Shown here: positions 62,924-64,000 of the stretch, one piece after another
How the letters are laid out: each line of letters begins with the position of its first letter
How positions within the stretch are numbered: position 1 is the stretch's first letter
Source: SUG1106 sp051883095
GTDB lineage: Bacteria; Bacillota; Clostridia; Peptostreptococcales; Anaerovoracaceae
Length of the DNA stretch: 64,000 bases
Direction of reading: 5' to 3'
Assembly (NCBI GenBank): GCA_051883095.1
Contig: JBJETB010000090.1
Coordinates: forward strand, 1-64,000
Notes under the pieces: generated by a model
What the model saw: the letters and a program-made list of their open reading frames with translations, nothing else
Database searches by the model: none
What the model was told of the DNA's origin: nothing
Made by a program: the position numbers and the translations under genes

Positions 62924-64000
62924 TCACTCTCCGCTTTCTGTGACGGTATGGCACCTTATTCCCTTCCTTTTGAAAGAAAACCCTACCGCCCCATAATAAT
63001 CATTCCTATACACTATTATACATTTTTTTGCACATTTTTCAATGGTTTTAGGTGAGGGATGGCCGTAGTTGTTTTTGCCTGTCTGTATGACCGCATAGGT
63101 GGGATTTACTACCTCAAGAAACTCGTCGCAGGTGCTTGTCGAACTGCCGTGGTGGCCTATTTTCAATATATCTGCCGACAGGATGTCTGTTCCTTCGTAT
63201 TTTTTCATCATGTTTTTTTCGCCTTCCTCGTCCAGATCCCCCGTAACAAGTATTTTGTATTCTTTGTAAAAAATCATAAACACAGAGCACATTTTGTTCT
63301 CATCCTGCCCTTTATCCTCAGGAATTTCTTCAGGCCACAGAGTGAGAATTTTTATTTCATCCGTCACATCTATTTCCGTCCCTGCCGTCAGTCCATATAT
63401 CAGTTTGTCTACAGGATAAACTTCACCCAGTTCTGTCAGTCCCTTTATGTGGTCCATGTGCTGATGGGTAGCCACAGCAAGCTCTACAGAACCTGAGCCG
63501 GTTTTAAGAAGATAAGGTTTGAGAATTTTAGCTCCAACGTTATAGTTTGCACTTCCTCCACCGTCTATGAGCACGTCGGTGCTGCCTGACTTAATGTGAA
63601 TGCAATCTCCCTGCCCCACATCAACGAAAACTATATCATCACTGCTCACAGGGCAATATGAGGCTATGTTAAGCATAAGAGCCCCTGCTGCTATACAACC
63701 GCAGCATGCAGAGATCTTTTTTACCTCTCCCCTCAGCCGCATGATCTCAAAGGTCTCTGACGCAAGAAAAAACATCAGCGCCCCGGCCGCCAGCACAATC
63801 CACAAAGGAGGAGAAACTGTATCGAATCCTCCGTGGCCTTTCATTGATGTAAACCGGTTTACAAAAAACACAAGTCTGCCCATTGCGTCAGTCAGATTTA
63901 AAAGTACACCCGGGCTGCCCATGAAGACAAAGGTCAGGAAGCACAAAACTGCCAGAGGCACAAAATATCCCGCAAGATATATCATTGGTATATTGGCTAT
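62924..64000 (-). CDS. comEC: ComEC DNA-uptake channel, C-terminal part (5' end outside window)
   Basis: The frame is open to base 64000; 358 codons are present. The visible part holds the last membrane helices of the competence domain (LAVLCFLTFVFMG, IVLAAGALMFFLA) and the extracytoplasmic metallo-beta-lactamase domain (DIVFVDVGQGDCIHIKSG, THQHMDHIKGL, ILVTGDLDEEGEKNM, LKIGHHGSSTS). It should carry single-stranded DNA across the membrane after ComEA. Its stop lies 8 bp before the holA start, so the two are coupled. Confidence 0.95.
   Translation of the reverse strand: MANIPMIYLAGYFVPLAVLCFLTFVFMGSPGVLLNLTDAMGRLVFFVNRFTSMKGHGGFDTVSPPLWIVLAAGALMFFLASETFEIMRLRGEVKKISACCGCIAAGALMLNIASYCPVSSDDIVFVDVGQGDCIHIKSGSTDVLIDGGGSANYNVGAKILKPYLLKTGSGSVELAVATHQHMDHIKGLTELGEVYPVDKLIYGLTAGTEIDVTDEIKILTLWPEEIPEDKGQDENKMCSVFMIFYKEYKILVTGDLDEEGEKNMMKKYEGTDILSADILKIGHHGSSTSTCDEFLEVVNPTYAVIQTGKNNYGHPSPKTIEKCAKKCIIVYRNDYYGAVGFSFKRKGIRCHTVTESGE

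Overview
The window is a gene-dense stretch of chromosome from an anaerobic, spore-forming member of the Clostridia. The evidence is sporulation genes (spoIVB, a BofC-like gene, a SpoIVFA-like LytM protein, ylbJ), an [FeFe] hydrogenase, a crotonase, acetate kinase, a K+-dependent type membrane pyrophosphatase, purine-rich Shine-Dalgarno sites and sigma-A promoters of TTGACA-N17-TATAAT type. Genus cannot be fixed from the sequence alone. Sixty-one protein genes are supported; two are cut by the window edges (spoIVB on the left, comEC on the right). I found no rRNA, tRNA, CRISPR array, prophage or insertion sequence.

Layout. 1-8156 (minus): comEA, bofC-like and spoIVB; a radical-SAM pair; an HD protein; a zinc-less LytM protein; then rplU-rpmA-obgE. 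8303-19934 (minus): uppP, then ftsK-rimO-pgsA-cinA-alkD, a large secreted S41 protein, and recA with a LexA box; asd lies upstream. dapA (plus) diverges from asd. 21201-24679 (minus): a Gld-type ABC exporter operon. 24921-31149 (minus): trmO, rpmF, ackA, tmcAL, ylbJ, a Cys-rich 56-residue peptide, an acidic unknown protein and murI. 31633-35322 (plus): pepF, nadK, an RluA-family synthase. 35323-39115 (minus): a MurE-like ligase, a P-loop ATPase, a DUF975 protein. 39183-40772 (plus): TPP riboswitch-thiT and crt. 40910-48919 (minus): rpoN-gap-pgk-gap-tpiA-secG-hppA, with two unlike GAPDHs around pgk. 48978-57235: trmL, hom, a SEC-C protein, the SOS-boxed ruvC-ruvA-ruvB-queA set, argR-recN. 57306-64000 (minus): comEC, holA, an EamA transporter and a two-gene [FeFe] hydrogenase.

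The most unusual structure is non-coding. Three intergenic islands (31235-31503, 51115-51376, 53571-53829) share one architecture: four inverted-repeat units, eleven of the twelve exactly 41 bp, giving eight alternating half-sites with core GTTGTA or GTCGTA. Core-to-core distances are 31-52-31-21-31-52-31 bp. The main departures are additions of 10 bp, so almost all cores lie an integer number of helical turns apart. A fourth locus (29490-29530) carries a single 41-bp unit. The islands sit in divergent, convergent and intra-operon gaps, and each has its own homogeneous half-site. I know of no described element with this layout.

Other points: SOS boxes at recA and ruvC; a TPP riboswitch whose Shine-Dalgarno lies in a hairpin followed by a T run; an L21 with a charged tail and helical C-terminal module; an L27 without the Firmicute N-terminal extension and with no prp gene between rplU and rpmA; and a shared ~57-bp 3' element flanking the ABC operon.
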